A stretch of 64,000 bases of DNA. It comes from Raphanus sativus. Taxonomy: Eukaryota; Streptophyta; Magnoliopsida; Brassicales; Brassicaceae. Numbering within the stretch: position 1 is the first letter of the stretch; every line of letters starts with the position of its first letter. The notes beneath the pieces are model-generated. The model saw nothing but the letters and a program-made list of their open reading frames with translations, was not told where the DNA came from and did not search any database. Positions 22,301-33,633 of the stretch are shown in pieces. A program made the translations under genes and the position numbers. The stretch lies in assembly GCF_000801105.2 (NCBI RefSeq), contig NW_026615417.1, forward strand, positions 1-64,000. Direction: 5' to 3'.

Positions 22301-23941
22301 AGTGGTGGAGGGTACCAGGTAAGAGGTGGCGAATGCAATTACTTGGGACAGATTTTGTCGAAAGGTCTTCGCTTTGAAATCCACTATCAAACACAGACAC
22401 GTGTTCTATTTTGTATCTCAATCAAATCAATAATCACGCATCTTATATGGTCCAAGTAAGTTACAATTCAACGGTTGGATTGCTATAGTGAACATGTTAG
22501 AAAATTAAATTTAGTTGTGCTGCTATTTTAGAGTAGAAATTTATTTTAACGTGTAAATAAGTGTGAGTTGGGATCATTAGCGCCACATGTTACGTTCCAA
22601 AGATTTCATGTTTGTTTCTTTTTAGGACTAGATACAACAAATGTTTTATTTGAATTAATATAATGAAGCATGTTTAATCTTATTAGAATGTGTAGATTAT
22701 TTGAAATTAGGATGTGTAGGTTATTTGAAATTAAAAAAAAATTAACAATTGAAATTGTTATTTATATCCGTGTGTATGAAATGAGCACAGAAAAATCATG
22801 AGCATGTATCTTATTTTACAACTTGCATCAAAAAGGCCAGTCACATCAAGAAATCACGTGGGGTTGAATCGTGTCCCAGGAAGACTCGTGAGTCGTGACA
22901 GAATACATGTGTCCATTAGAATGATCGGTTGTCTGGTATACGCACGCATCATATATGACTGACTGACTGACTTGTACAAGGTACAAGTAGAACATTCTGA
23001 AGATACCAAGACTCGCGAGTTTTCCCTTGCCTACCTAGGGAGATATTTATATTTCCACATTTGCATGAGACTTTTAGTCGAACTTGGGCTATAGGCGTGC
23101 GTGTTAGCATGAAATTTCAACTGGAGAAGAAAGGCTCGTCGGAGTGCAATTCAATCACTTTCTTTCTAACTACACGACAGATACCGAGAGTTACGAGTTT
23201 TCAATGGCCTATAGGTCTAGAACTTGGACTAAGGAGCCCCATCTAAGTCTAGCAATTTTTAAGATCAATCCTTTATACTATTCACATTCCAAGTTTGCGG
23301 ATGTTGAATTTAGATAGCAATATGTTGGTTTGAACGTGAGTGGTAGTCTGCCTACAGAATTAACAAGTCTAACAAACGGAACAAGTGTTCGAGAGAAAAA
23401 AAAATCATGTAAGAAACCACACAAAGATTGTATAGCCTCTCAGTTACAAAAACATTCTTCAACCCCATTCTTTATACAAACACTTGAAAGGTTGGGGACA
23501 AAAGAATGAAAAAAATAAAAAAACCGCATAGGACAAATATACTTCTTCCACAACCTGAGAACAAGATGGCAGTTCGAGCTGAAGAAAGCCACAAAGTTTA
23601 CCTCTCAGGTAACACTTCTCCAAATTTAATTCATCAGTAATTGACTTGGGATTGTAGAGTCAGGAAAGTGGTTTTTGTTTGCTTTGAATGGATTAGATTA
23701 TGTTTCACACTTGCGTGCTCCTGAGACATCGCCAATTCCGTGATCGAGGGACCTTTTCTAGAACCACTTGCAGGCCCATGTTATTTACTGACAACCCATA
23801 CATATACCTACACATTTTCATTTGGAACAGAGACGAATGCAAGTTAAAAAATCACCTCCTTAAACACCAACAGTACCAAAGGTTTGTTTACAATAATATA
23901 TGCTAAACAGAAACTAACCAAAGGTTTTGTTTACAGACTAC
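22301..23941. other. Intergenic region between PUB24 and the GTD-binding gene
   Basis: About 1.6 kb. The PUB24 promoter side includes a GACT microsatellite near 22957 followed by a short palindrome CTTGTACAAGGTACAAG. The right part (about 23400-23941) may include the 3' UTR of the GTD-binding gene. No coding feature is supported. Confidence 0.45.
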
Positions 23942-25328
23942 TTACTTGCTTCGACGAGCCTTTCTTCTCCAGGAAACAAAAGATGTGATCCACTGCATAC
24001 CACAATAACAATCAAAAGATCAACTTAAGAGTGTGCGTGACACAAGCTTCCTATCACTGTGCTTAGTCTTAAATAACGAAAAACATGACAACTACTCAAG
24101 AAACCACCTTAAAGACTGGCGTAAAAGTCAATGTCCCAGCAGTGGATGCTGGCAACCTCCGTTGAGGGACAACTTCCTTCGACAAATGCTGAGCGAGTTC
24201 TTTCAACAGTACCATCTGAGCCTTCTCCGTCCTCATAGAAAGAAGCGCTTCTTTCATAGATTCCCTGTCAGCCTCCAGCGCCTGTAGCCTCATGTATAGT
24301 TTCGTTATATCAGGATCACCATGTTGAACCACCACATTGTTAACAACGGAAGTTTCAGCCTCTAGCTTCTGTTCAGTTACACCACTATGATGGCCATGGC
24401 CATGGCCAGAGTCAATAGTATAAACTCTATCACTCATCTCATCTCCTACGTCCAACGAGCCACCTTTACCAGCATCATCATCATCATTCTCTGTATACGA
24501 TGAGACATGTTCCACTTTCTTAGAGATGCATCTTTCAGACCTAGGCGATTCAACAAAAGCTTCATCTCTGAAATGTCGTAGTTGACGACGAGGCCTAGGA
24601 CTCTGACCAACCAAGCTAGGATTAGGATTAGTCTCCTCCATCTGGCTAATCCTCTGATCCAAACTCCTCAAATGCACTCTGCCACGCGGCGAATCGGCCG
24701 GTGGATAGTTCTCATCATCATCAGCAACAACATAGATATCATCAACCTCTAAAAGATTTTGATTCTCATTTATATTATTACACTTCAAAGAAGGATACTC
24801 ATACTCATAATCATCAGGACTAATCAAACCACCAACAACATCAACAGCTTCTCCGTCCATGATCCCATAGCTCATCATCCTATGCTTATAGCCCTGAGCT
24901 TCGCACTCGAGAGCCAAGATCGTCTGCTCTCTTTGATCAACCAACTCTTCCAACGCCGAAATCTCCCCGAGATCGTGCTCCATCCTCTCCCCAGCGTAGA
25001 GCTTGTACTGCCTGATCTCCATCTGAAGCTCGGCCTTGTCGTGCTGCAGCCTCTGCATCACGCTCATCGACTCGTCAGCGGCCGAGGAAGCCGCGTTCCG
25101 CTCTTTCTCGAGCTCGTCGCAGAGGTCCTGGATCGATTGCTGTTGGCTCGTGACGGTTTGGCGGAGCAGTTCGCATTCGTTCTCGATGTGGACTTTGGGA
25201 TTGGAGGATTGGTTGTTATTAGTCTCTGATTCGTCGTGTCTCCTCTTGATAGAAGAATGGCATACACAGTCGCAGCATTTGGTTAGATCTCTGGACGGAG
25301 ATGATGATGATGATGATGAGGACTCCAT
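23942..25328 (-). CDS. GTD-binding (DUF593) coiled-coil protein, MyoB-like
   Basis: Exon 1 (25328-24108) and a 51-base exon 2 (23992-23942) join in phase 0, giving 423 aa ending WITSFVSWRRKARRSK. The second exon replaces an unspliced read-through ending VFKVVS. Residues about 50-150 are a long coiled coil with the DUF593 signature (ENECELLRQTVTSQQQSI, ALEELVDQREQTILALECEA, GYKHRMMSYG). This domain binds the globular tail of class XI myosins in the MyoB family. The N-terminus is Ser-rich with a Cys cluster (KCCDCVCHSS); the middle is acidic and probably disordered; a second coiled coil (ITKLYMRLQALEADRESMKE) is near residue 350. A 5' UTR intron is likely at 25357-25594. From memory it corresponds to At3g11850, recalled as somewhat longer. 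Confidence 0.88.
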
Positions 25329-25594
25329 TATTGATTCTAATTTAAAAAAAAAAAAGCTAATCCGAAGATTTTCTCACAAGGACGCTATAGAAATTACAGA
25401 TTAAGCTCTATAGATTGCATTGCGAGAAATGATTAGAAGATATCAAATAACAACAACGGTTGAATGATGATTTTCTCGGGAAAACAAATAGTTTCGCGGA
25501 TTCTGCAGGAAACACGAAACTTCTAGTGACATTAGATCAATACTAGAGTCTCAATTAGAGAGAAGAAATACGAAAACGCAAGTTGAAGCATTAC

Positions 25595-26057
25595 CTCTCG
25601 ACGACGGACCCAGAAAATGTGTTTTTTTTCCCTTCAGAAACACACCAAAATCAATTAAACAAAAAAAAGGGGGAAATGTCGTAATTAGAAGGTTTGAAAT
25701 TAGCAAGATATGGAAGATAAAATATATTTTTTCTGGTTTTTGAAAGAACCCTAAAATACTATTCCTTATTTGTTCTTTAGAAAATATTATTTTCTGGCGC
25801 AGGAAGTTTTGAGTTTAGTTTGTTATCTCCGAGGAGATGGTGGTGATTGCGTTGACATGGAATGGCTAAAGATTTATAGTTATTTGTGAGGTGTAATTTA
25901 CCTGAACCAAAAAAAGAGAGTACATGGCGGCATGATCTGGATTTTACACAGGAATATATAAAACCTCTCTCAGATGTGGCGGCATGATTCGTTTTGCTTC
26001 CTCTTTTAAGTGTGGAAAATCGTTTTTAAAATCTACGCGCCAAAAAAAAATAGATAG
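25595..26057. other. Promoter region of the GTD-binding gene and tRNA 3' flank
   Basis: No gene seen. A 12-base sequence ATCTACGCGCCA at 26031-26042 is repeated at 26058-26069, where it overlaps the tRNA 3' end. The minus-strand T-run at 26050-26042 is a good RNA polymerase III terminator. Confidence 0.5.
26042..26050 (-). terminator. Pol III terminator of tRNA-Arg
   Basis: Nine consecutive T on the minus strand begin 13 bases after the tRNA 3' end, matching the T-run termination signal of RNA polymerase III. Confidence 0.75.
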
Positions 26058-26062
26058 ATCTA

Positions 26063-26135
26063 CGCGCCAGGTAGGGGTCGAACCTACGGCCTTCCGCTTA
26101 GGAAACGGACGCTCTATCCACTGAGCTACAGGCGC
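26063..26135 (-). tRNA. tRNA-Arg (anticodon CCU)
   Basis: A 73-base cloverleaf on the minus strand. Acceptor arm GCGCCTG pairs with CTGGCGC with one T-T mismatch at pair 6. The D-arm is GCTC/GAGC, the anticodon stem TCCGT/GCGGA encloses loop TTCCTAA (anticodon CCT, reading AGG), and the T-arm has GGTTCGACCCC. Internal A- and B-box sequences are intact, no intron is present, and CCA is not encoded, as expected for nuclear tRNAs. Confidence 0.95.
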
Positions 26136-26941
26136 TGTTAATGACTAAGGTAGTAGTAATACCGATCATAATGATTTTGATATTCCATTAAAAGAGCAAG
26201 AGAGGAAGCAATTAGCAGCAAGAAATCAACACACAATAGCGTAGAATATGTATGGAAATATTCTAGAACAATGAAAAAACTGTACCTGAGAGTACAATGA
26301 AAAAAACGGCGCTTCTATTTTCAAAATGATAATTTTTTTTGGCAGTGGATAAAATTAGAGAGCCTCACACAATACCAAATATTAACATCAAGTGAGTAAT
26401 TATTAATTTATGATTTTGACCATGAGAGTTTTCTAAATATTATTATCTTATAATATTTATTAATTTATCGATTATTAATTTATATTTCCCTGTATATGCT
26501 TGAATTTAGAAAGCTTGCATTGTTAAACTGAACAAGAAAAGATAACCTAAACAAAAATCTTGTTATAACTTGAGTTCGATCTCAAAGAGAATGGTTAATG
26601 TTTTTTGTCTGTTGTGGTGTTGAATTTAATTGCTAGAGTTTTCTCCATTTAAAATAGTGGTTCACACTCTTGGTCTGGATGATTTCACTTGGTTTTGGTT
26701 TATTCTAGTAAAACCATCATAATAATTAAGTAATCACATAATGATTTTGGACTAAGTCTAAGTAAACATAAAATTTTGGCAAGTTTATAAAGTGAGTTAA
26801 TGCATCTTGACTATTGAGAGATATATATGCATGAAACTAACTTTTTGTTGAAATCTATTTATATTTCTTCATTTTTTTCAGATTTGGGAAAGTAGAATTC
26901 AAAAGCTGCACACATCTCTTCGGCTTCAAACTCAGTTCCTA
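26136..26941. other. Intergenic region before the glutaredoxin-DEP gene
   Basis: AT-rich, no gene found. A strong acceptor-like TTTTTTTCAG ends at 26881. From there an open frame (IWESRIQKLHTS, then LRLQTQFL) runs into the next gene's ATG without a stop, so a missed upstream exon is possible here. Confidence 0.4.
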
Positions 26942-29900
26942 ATGAAGGAAACCTCAAACAACCGTCAAAGTCTCGAGAAGACTCTCCCGCCTCATCCTCA
27001 CCTACCCAAACTCGAGCCGCCACGTGGCACTCGCGTCTCGTCCGAAGAAGAATCAACGCCCCAGGAGAAGAAATTCGCCGCCATCGATATGATGAGACTC
27101 ATCCGTCAAAGCCGTAACGCGATCTCCAAACGCATCGCGAATCTACAACAGAAGGGCGACGTTTCGTGGAAGAAGGATCTCGATAAATCATCGGACGTGA
27201 CGGAGTTCGAAATCTCCGGAGTAAAGCTTCTCGTGAAGCTGAAAAGCGAAGAAGGAGACGAGATCAGAGGACGAGTCACTTTCTTCTCGAGATCCAACTG
27301 CCGAGACTCCACCGCCGTCCGATCGTTTCTCCGGGAGCGAGGATTCGATTTCTCGGAGATCAACATCGACGTGTACACGCACAGAGAGGAGGAGCTGATC
27401 GAAAGAACGGGAGGGACCTCTCAGGTGCCTCAGATTTTCTTCAACGAGAAACACTTCGGAGGATTAACGGCGCTGAACTCGCTGCGAAACAGCCGAGAAT
27501 TCGATCGGAGGATCAAGGAGTTGCTGGCGGAGAAGTGTCGCGGCGATGCGCCGTCGCCGGTGATGTACGGTTTCGACGACGAGGAGGAAGGCGAGGGCGT
27601 TGGTGGTGTTGATGAGATGGTGAGGTTCGTTAGGGTTTTGAGGCAGAAGCTGCCGATTAAGGATCGGTTGATGAAGATGAAGATCGTCAAAAACTGTTTC
27701 TCAGGGGCCGAGATGGTCGAGATATTGATTCATCACTTGGATTGCGGGAGGAAGCAGGTACGATCATTTTCAAATTATAATCGTGTGTTACGCACGTATC
27801 ATATCTTTACGTAGACACTCTACCAGTTGCTTTGGTTTGAGGTCAACATTAGGTTCGAATAAAAATCTCAAAATCTAGAAATGGTCAACCAAATATTAAT
27901 ATATGATTTATTTAGTTTTGGGTAGACTTGGATATTCTATTTGGGCACTAAAATTTAAACAACATGTCAATATGTTTTTTCAAAATGGCCATATTAAATC
28001 GAATCTAATCAACATGTCAATATATTTTTCATTGTGTGTTTTTAATTAATAGGATGGAATTTTTTTTTGTGTAAACGCGTGAAAATGTATTACCACGTTG
28101 TGCATCAGCACAAACATGTGAAGAATAACATTGCGAGTAACCATGCAATGTATTTACGAGATTACAAAATAGTCAAAGAGAAACTTTGATAGGTAGATTA
28201 CTTATTGGTATAATTAGTTACGACTTTGAAAAATATTAGTAAAGTATGTTTTAGTCAAAGGTTTAACTAGGGATGTTTATTCTAGAACAGGTATTTGAGT
28301 TTGTTCTTATCTGACATGAATAACCAAATCACATAAAGACTTGATTAGTTAAAATTTGAATATACCTACAATTACCCAGAATATCGATTCCTGATCATAT
28401 AAATAAACTAAAAAGAGACTGTGATAATACTACCTAAAATGTTGGTATCCTTGTATATATAAAACTTTGATTGTTTTACTTAAATAAATAATATGGGAAT
28501 TTTTTCTTTGAGAAAGGGCCTAATAATAAGGGGATTTCACGTCTGCATAATTCTTTATGATTTAATTTTCTCAAAGCTTGTTTTGTTGCTTTCTTATATG
28601 CAGGCCGTCGACATTGGCAAGAGGCTAGCCAAGAAACACTTTATCCACCATGTATTTGGGTACATATAAATGAATTTTCTTCATTTTCTCATTTAAAAAG
28701 GATTTCACATAAATATTATTTTGCTTTATTTATTGAACTTTTCTTTGTTTTTGTTTTAAATTCTAGAGAAAATGAATTCGAAGACGGAAACCATTACTAC
28801 CGTTTCCTTGAGCACGAGCCATTTATTTCAAACTGTTATAATTTTAGAGGCTCTACAAATGACATGGAACCCCAAGATGCAGTCATGGTTGGTCAGAAGC
28901 TATTCAAAATCATGACTGCTATCGTCGAGTCTTATTCATCTGATGACCATTCTCGCGTTGATTACGCTAGAATCAGTCAGAGTGAAGAATTTCGAAGGTA
29001 CATATTTAAATTTGTTGGTTCAAATATTATTTTTATATGCAAAAAAATATATACTTGTTTTCTAGGAGAAAAATGATAGTATGTCTATAGTTTTGCATTT
29101 TTTGGTCTTTCAGATAAAAAAAGCATCTTAATGTACGAAAGTGTGGTTAGATTATTTATACATTATAGTGAAATTTCTATAAATTAATAATGCTAAGACT
29201 ATACCAAAACTATAATTTTTTATTAATTTATAGAAATTATTAATTTATCGAGATACTAGTTGAATCAAAAATTCAATTTGAAACTATGAAATTATATTAA
29301 TTTATAGAGATATTAATTTATAAATTATTAATTTAAAGAAGTTATACTGTAGTTTGTAACTATTTAAATGATTAGATTATTTATACAATATGTTCTTCTA
29401 TTAACTGATTCAATTTTAATGCCTTCGGGATGGATGAAGGTACTTGAATTTGGCTCAAGATCTACAACGGTTGAATCTTCTCGAACTTTCAACAGACGAG
29501 AAACTAGCATTTTTCTTGAACTTGTACAACGCAATGGTGATCCATGCTTTGATCAGAATCGGACGTTCCGATGGAATGATTGCAAGAAGATCCTTCTTCA
29601 CCGGTTTTCAGTACGTTGTAGGAGGCTACTCTTATTCTCTTAACTCCATAAGAAACAACATCCTCCGAGGCGCTCATAGACAGTCGTATCCATTTATTAA
29701 ACCGTTTATGAGAGGCAGCACACATCATGAGGTAATGGTGGTCTATGCTTCAAGATGTATGATTATGTGATTGTATATTTAGTTTGTTTTTTTGGCTTGA
29801 TGTTATCTCATCTTTATATAATGGCAGCTTAGTCATCAAAAACTGAATCCATTAGTACATTTTGGGCTTTGTGATGGGACCAAATCCAATCCAGTGGTGA

Positions 29901-30254
29901 GGTTTTTCACACCGCAAGGAGTTGAAGCTGAGCTCAAACGAGCAGCTAGAGAATTTTTCCAAAACGGTGGAATTGAAGTTGTCTTGGACAAGAGAGTCGT
30001 TCATCTATCAAGAATCATCAAGTGGTAACTAATTGTCAACACAATATCTAAAATGATTGTCTATTTAACATGCTTTGTTGTGGTAAATGTATAGGTATAA
30101 GGAGGATTTTAGTGAAGGGAAAAAATTGTTGAAGTGGATAATGAGTTATGTAGATGCAAACAAAGCAGGTCTTTTAACCCATCTCCTCGGTGAGGATGGA
30201 GGAGGTTATGTTCACATCGTCTACCAAGACTATGATTGGTCTATCAACAGTTGA
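26942..30254 (+). CDS. Glutaredoxin-like, DEP and DUF547 fusion protein
   Basis: Exons 26942-27757, 28604-28659, 28767-28997, 29440-29731, 29828-30024 and 30095-30254 (GT-AG, phases agree) give 583 aa. Residues about 110-175 are a glutaredoxin-like domain (GRVTFFSRSNCRDS; TGGTSQVPQIFFNEKHFGG). The active site is C120-R-D-S123, so only one redox Cys is present. Residues about 225-305 are a DEP domain (KNCFSGAEMVEILIHH, KRLAKKHFIHHVFG). Residues about 380-500 are DUF547 (LSTDEKLAFFLNLYNAMVIH, LSHQKLNPLVHFGLCDGTKS). The likely Arabidopsis counterpart is At3g11920, recalled at about 630 aa. The start is uncertain because frame and acceptor continue upstream to 26882. Intron 1 is 846 bases, AT-rich, without a recognised element. 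Intron 3 holds an Emigrant-like MITE. Biological role unknown. Confidence 0.88.
29166..29349. mobile_element. Degenerate Emigrant-like MITE in an intron
   Basis: The ends TAGTGAAATTTCTATAAATT and, on the opposite strand, CAGTATAACTTCTTTAAATT resemble the Emigrant terminal repeat. Both are flanked by TA, the Tc1/mariner-pogo target. A direct repeat TTAGATTATTTATACA lies just outside both ends. It lies in intron 3 of the glutaredoxin-DEP gene and does not alter splice sites. Confidence 0.6.
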
Positions 30255-30445
30255 AACTAGTATCTAACTAATAATCCATATCATTGATATTTTGTATTGA
30301 ATCTTTTTTGACTGTGTTCATGCATGGTTCACTAGCAAATTACTATTTGAATATTATGTACAGATCAATTTAGTTTATTAGAGCACCCGCAACGCGGGGT
30401 ACATGGCTCTGATTCCTAAAAAAAAACATTAAAATATTTGTTGTA

Positions 30446-33422
30446 CTAGGGGTGGTCCGGCGCTACGCGCCGGTGTCAGATGTTGGTTGGTATAAAATGT
30501 TGTGAAGATTTTTTTATCCATTTGGTTGTAGATGATGACGAAGCGGTGGACATATTGACTGAACTTTGTCTTCTCCGGGAGCTCACTTCAACTGCTTTCA
30601 TTGCCAATTCAACTGGAGTCTTAACCATGTTTCCCCAAAATCTAGAAAGCAGAGATACAACGATATAGATCCTGTATCAGATTTTTGTAGTGAAGACTGC
30701 AGTGGGCTATTTGTAATGTTTAATTATGATTTTTCATTACCTTACTATATGTTTTGGAATTCACATGGGATGCCCATAGACACCTTTCAACTGTTACTGT
30801 TTTATTGAAGTTAGCATTTGCTCACAAATATATTGTGTCCGACTTGTTTAAAACTTATAAGATGCAGCATATGTTGATCACTGAGTTACAGTCGCTAATA
30901 GATAAAAGCATGCCTGAGTTTGGCTAGATTTTTAGCATCACGAATTGGTAATTTTCCTTATAAGTTATTTTTTATTCTGTTCTAATACTGGACTCAACAA
31001 ATAATCGTTAGGATTGATATAGTCATGACTGGATGTGTTGCTATGTACTTGGATGGAATAATGTCGTCTCAGCTGAGTTTTATTTTTTAAATTTAACGTT
31101 TTGTAAAATTCAATGAAATTTACACTGCACTTGATAGAGGACATGGATCGTAAGTTTAAAATTTTATATGCTACGAATCCACAGCGAGAATCAAAATTTT
31201 GCTTTAAAGGATAACGCATACTACGCATATTGTAAGCATTCCAAATCATAAGAAGCTAGAACATAATATAAAGTGATGTATGTGAAAACTACATTTAAAA
31301 AAAAAAAATTAGTTCTCATAATTTACATTAGTAAGGTGAAAACTTGTAGCGTGTTTCGCAAGGCTGTTTAGTTTTAGCCCTTAGAACGCAAGAACAGAGG
31401 TTACTTGAGCTTGAAACCGAAGATTCGGACAACATAAATGGTTTATGCGAGAAGAGTTCATTAAACTTAAAAAACGAACAACCACTTGTCTGAGTTTAAA
31501 AAGAAAAAAAGCAGAAATACTGAACAATACTTAAACTAAGAAGCGCAGCTCAAAACGGAACAACAAACTGGTAGAGATAACGTGGTTGTTTGGGTTATAA
31601 AGAGGACTCATTCCACACATGCTTTCTTCGGTGCACTCTCCTGATCAAGTCCTTCAGCGGCTGCTTGAAGCCCCGCAAGACGACCATCAGAGGTGGTTGC
31701 TTGCTCTGCGACATTGCTTGACCTTGCATCTATAGAATCAGATCCTGGAACAACAGTCTGATGTACCGCTGCTTCAGGGTCCGCTGCACCTTCCTGTCAT
31801 ACACAATACAAAATCTGTGTTAAGATATTTCAAAACCAACAAATTGACATAAGAGAAGTAGACAGCACGCACGGCGAAGGTTGGGATGGGTGCAAAGTTC
31901 TCGTGCAGGAAAGATGCGGGAAATGGTAAAGGTTTGGTGGTTTGCAGTGAAATTGAAGTCTTTTAGCTTGAGCTGAAAAGTGTAGGTGTTCCCTACCACA
32001 TCAGAGAGTGATCAAGGGAGGTCAGTGTCCACCTTCCCTGCATAACGTTCAAAACCATTAGATAAGTTAGAAGTTCAAAAATAGATTACGTTGAAGAAAT
32101 TAAAAGGCTATAAGACTCACCACAATTTGTGCAGCTTCTGATGCCAAAACATGAGTCACCTTAGCAATCTCTTTATCGAAGCCAACAAAACCAGCTATGC
32201 CAGTGATGTCTGACACAGAAAAAACGACCCGATACCCGTAGAGACGCAGGAACAGACCCTTGGACCAAAGTAGACTGTTCATATCAAGAGAAGAGGAAAC
32301 TTTAAAATCAGAAAACAAAACATAAAAGTATAATGACGTGATAGCAAGAAAATTGAAACGGCAGGAAATTAAAAAAAAAACAAAAACTGTTTACTCTCTA
32401 AAATGTAAAGAGTCTGAACAGAGAGGATAATCAGGTTATTGCAGAGAATTGAAATGGGAAGAAATGGGATGAAAACAAAATCTTTGGAATTTCTGAAAAA
32501 TAAAGAGATTCAACCTAGAAGTTAAAAATACAATCTTGAGATTTTCTGAAAAATAGAAAGACTCAACCTAGAAGATAATTATATGATTGGAAAAATATCT
32601 TTTGATAAAAAAAATTCTTTGGAATTTCTGAAAAATAAAGAGATTCAACCGAGAAGTTAAAAACAAAATCTTTAGATTTTCTGAAAATAAGAAAGATTCA
32701 ACCTAGAAGATAATTATATGATTGGAAAAAATGCTTACTTGTTCATCGATCAATAACATCTCAAGGCTCATCAGTTGTCCCCTTTTGTTGATGTTCTTCG
32801 CCTCCCAGAATATCAAAAGACGGACCTCCGCCGCGTTGGAGCATCTCCCGGCTCTCAAGTCAGCAAGAATAACATATGAATTAGACATTGAAATTGGAAG
32901 ATTGCAAGTTGAAAATTTTCGGATTTGGTTTGAGTTGGAGTTTGCATGGTATGAAGGTGAGATATTTATAGTTGGAGATCTACACCGTTTCAAGGTAAAC
33001 GAACAGGTGCTCGGAAATCTTAATGAGGAAGGATTTGATTAATCAAGGGAAAAATAAAAATAAATGGCGGATTAAAGGACTTGTGAAACGTTACGGGTAG
33101 GAGAGGGTGTATTTGGTTTCTGAATCATCTCGTCGGTGGTGAAGACGCAGTCGCAAAAGGAAGAAGGTGAAGAACGTGGATATCATAGGCTGTTAATAGT
33201 TTGGGCTTAAGTGGGCTCAGTTTTTAAATATAAAAGAAATCCAAAGCTGTAATCTTAGTTTTCAAAAGACACAAGATCTATGTTTCAAAAATCAGGTGTA
33301 AAAACGGAACGCGTGAAATACACATATCAATTAACGTGATGACACGTGTAGGAAAAAGCCCCTATCTCTATAGCTGTTGTGGCGCAAGGAGATGCCATAA
33401 TAGTCTACTTTATATATATAGA
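30446..33422 (-). mobile_element. Helitron carrying an RPA-like pseudogene
   Basis: On the minus strand the element begins TCTATATATATAAAGTAGAC at 33422 and ends CTAG at 30446. The terminal hairpin is CCGGCGCGTAGCGCCGG, about 11 bases before the end. It sits between A and T, the Helitron target. Length 2977 bp. It contains a decayed replication-protein-A-like gene but no recognisable RepHel, so it is non-autonomous. The part near its 3' end (30480-31600) contains no gene I recognise. Confidence 0.85.
31608..32888 (-). pseudogene. RPA1-like/DUF223 OB-fold gene remnant inside the Helitron
   Basis: Exon-like pieces: 32888-32739 (MSNSYVILADLRAGRCSNAA then EVRLLIFWEA, the first OB-fold of plant RPA70-like/DUF223 proteins), 32274-32121 (YRVVFSVSDITGIAGFVGFD then KEIAKVTH), 32037-31873 (LSDVVGNTYTFQLKLKDFNF then TISRIFPAREL) and 31793-31608 (a Ser/Ala-rich tail ending KKACVE). 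Intermediate OB-folds are missing. An in-frame TGA lies after DLP, and one extra T follows ARE-L near 31895. RPA-like genes are typical passengers of plant Helitrons. A full RPA-like protein cannot be made. Confidence 0.75.
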
Positions 33423-33633
33423 TTTGGTAATAGTGTTGTTACTGACCTCGTAAATCCTAACGTAGAATTCGTTTTGGTTGTGTTTCGTTACTGTATCATG
33501 GGCTCTATGTTACGTGGCGATCTCCGATTAGTTCTTTTTTTATTATTAAACGAAAAAGAAAAAAACTAATAAAATAATCAAAAGTTGGAATTGGAAATAG
33601 AGCCATGGCAATACACGATTGCAGATGCTCTTA

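Noticed and set aside
22957..22995. GACT microsatellite with adjacent palindrome and heat-shock-element-like GAACATTCTGAA
   Set aside because: Spacing of the third GAA does not fit a proper heat-shock element; simple repeat only.
24759..25404. Plus-strand ORFs opposite the GTD-binding gene
   Set aside because: Antisense shadows of a real coiled-coil coding exon.
30480..30808. Plus-strand ORFs inside the Helitron
   Set aside because: No recognisable domain and opposite to the strand of the RPA-like exons.
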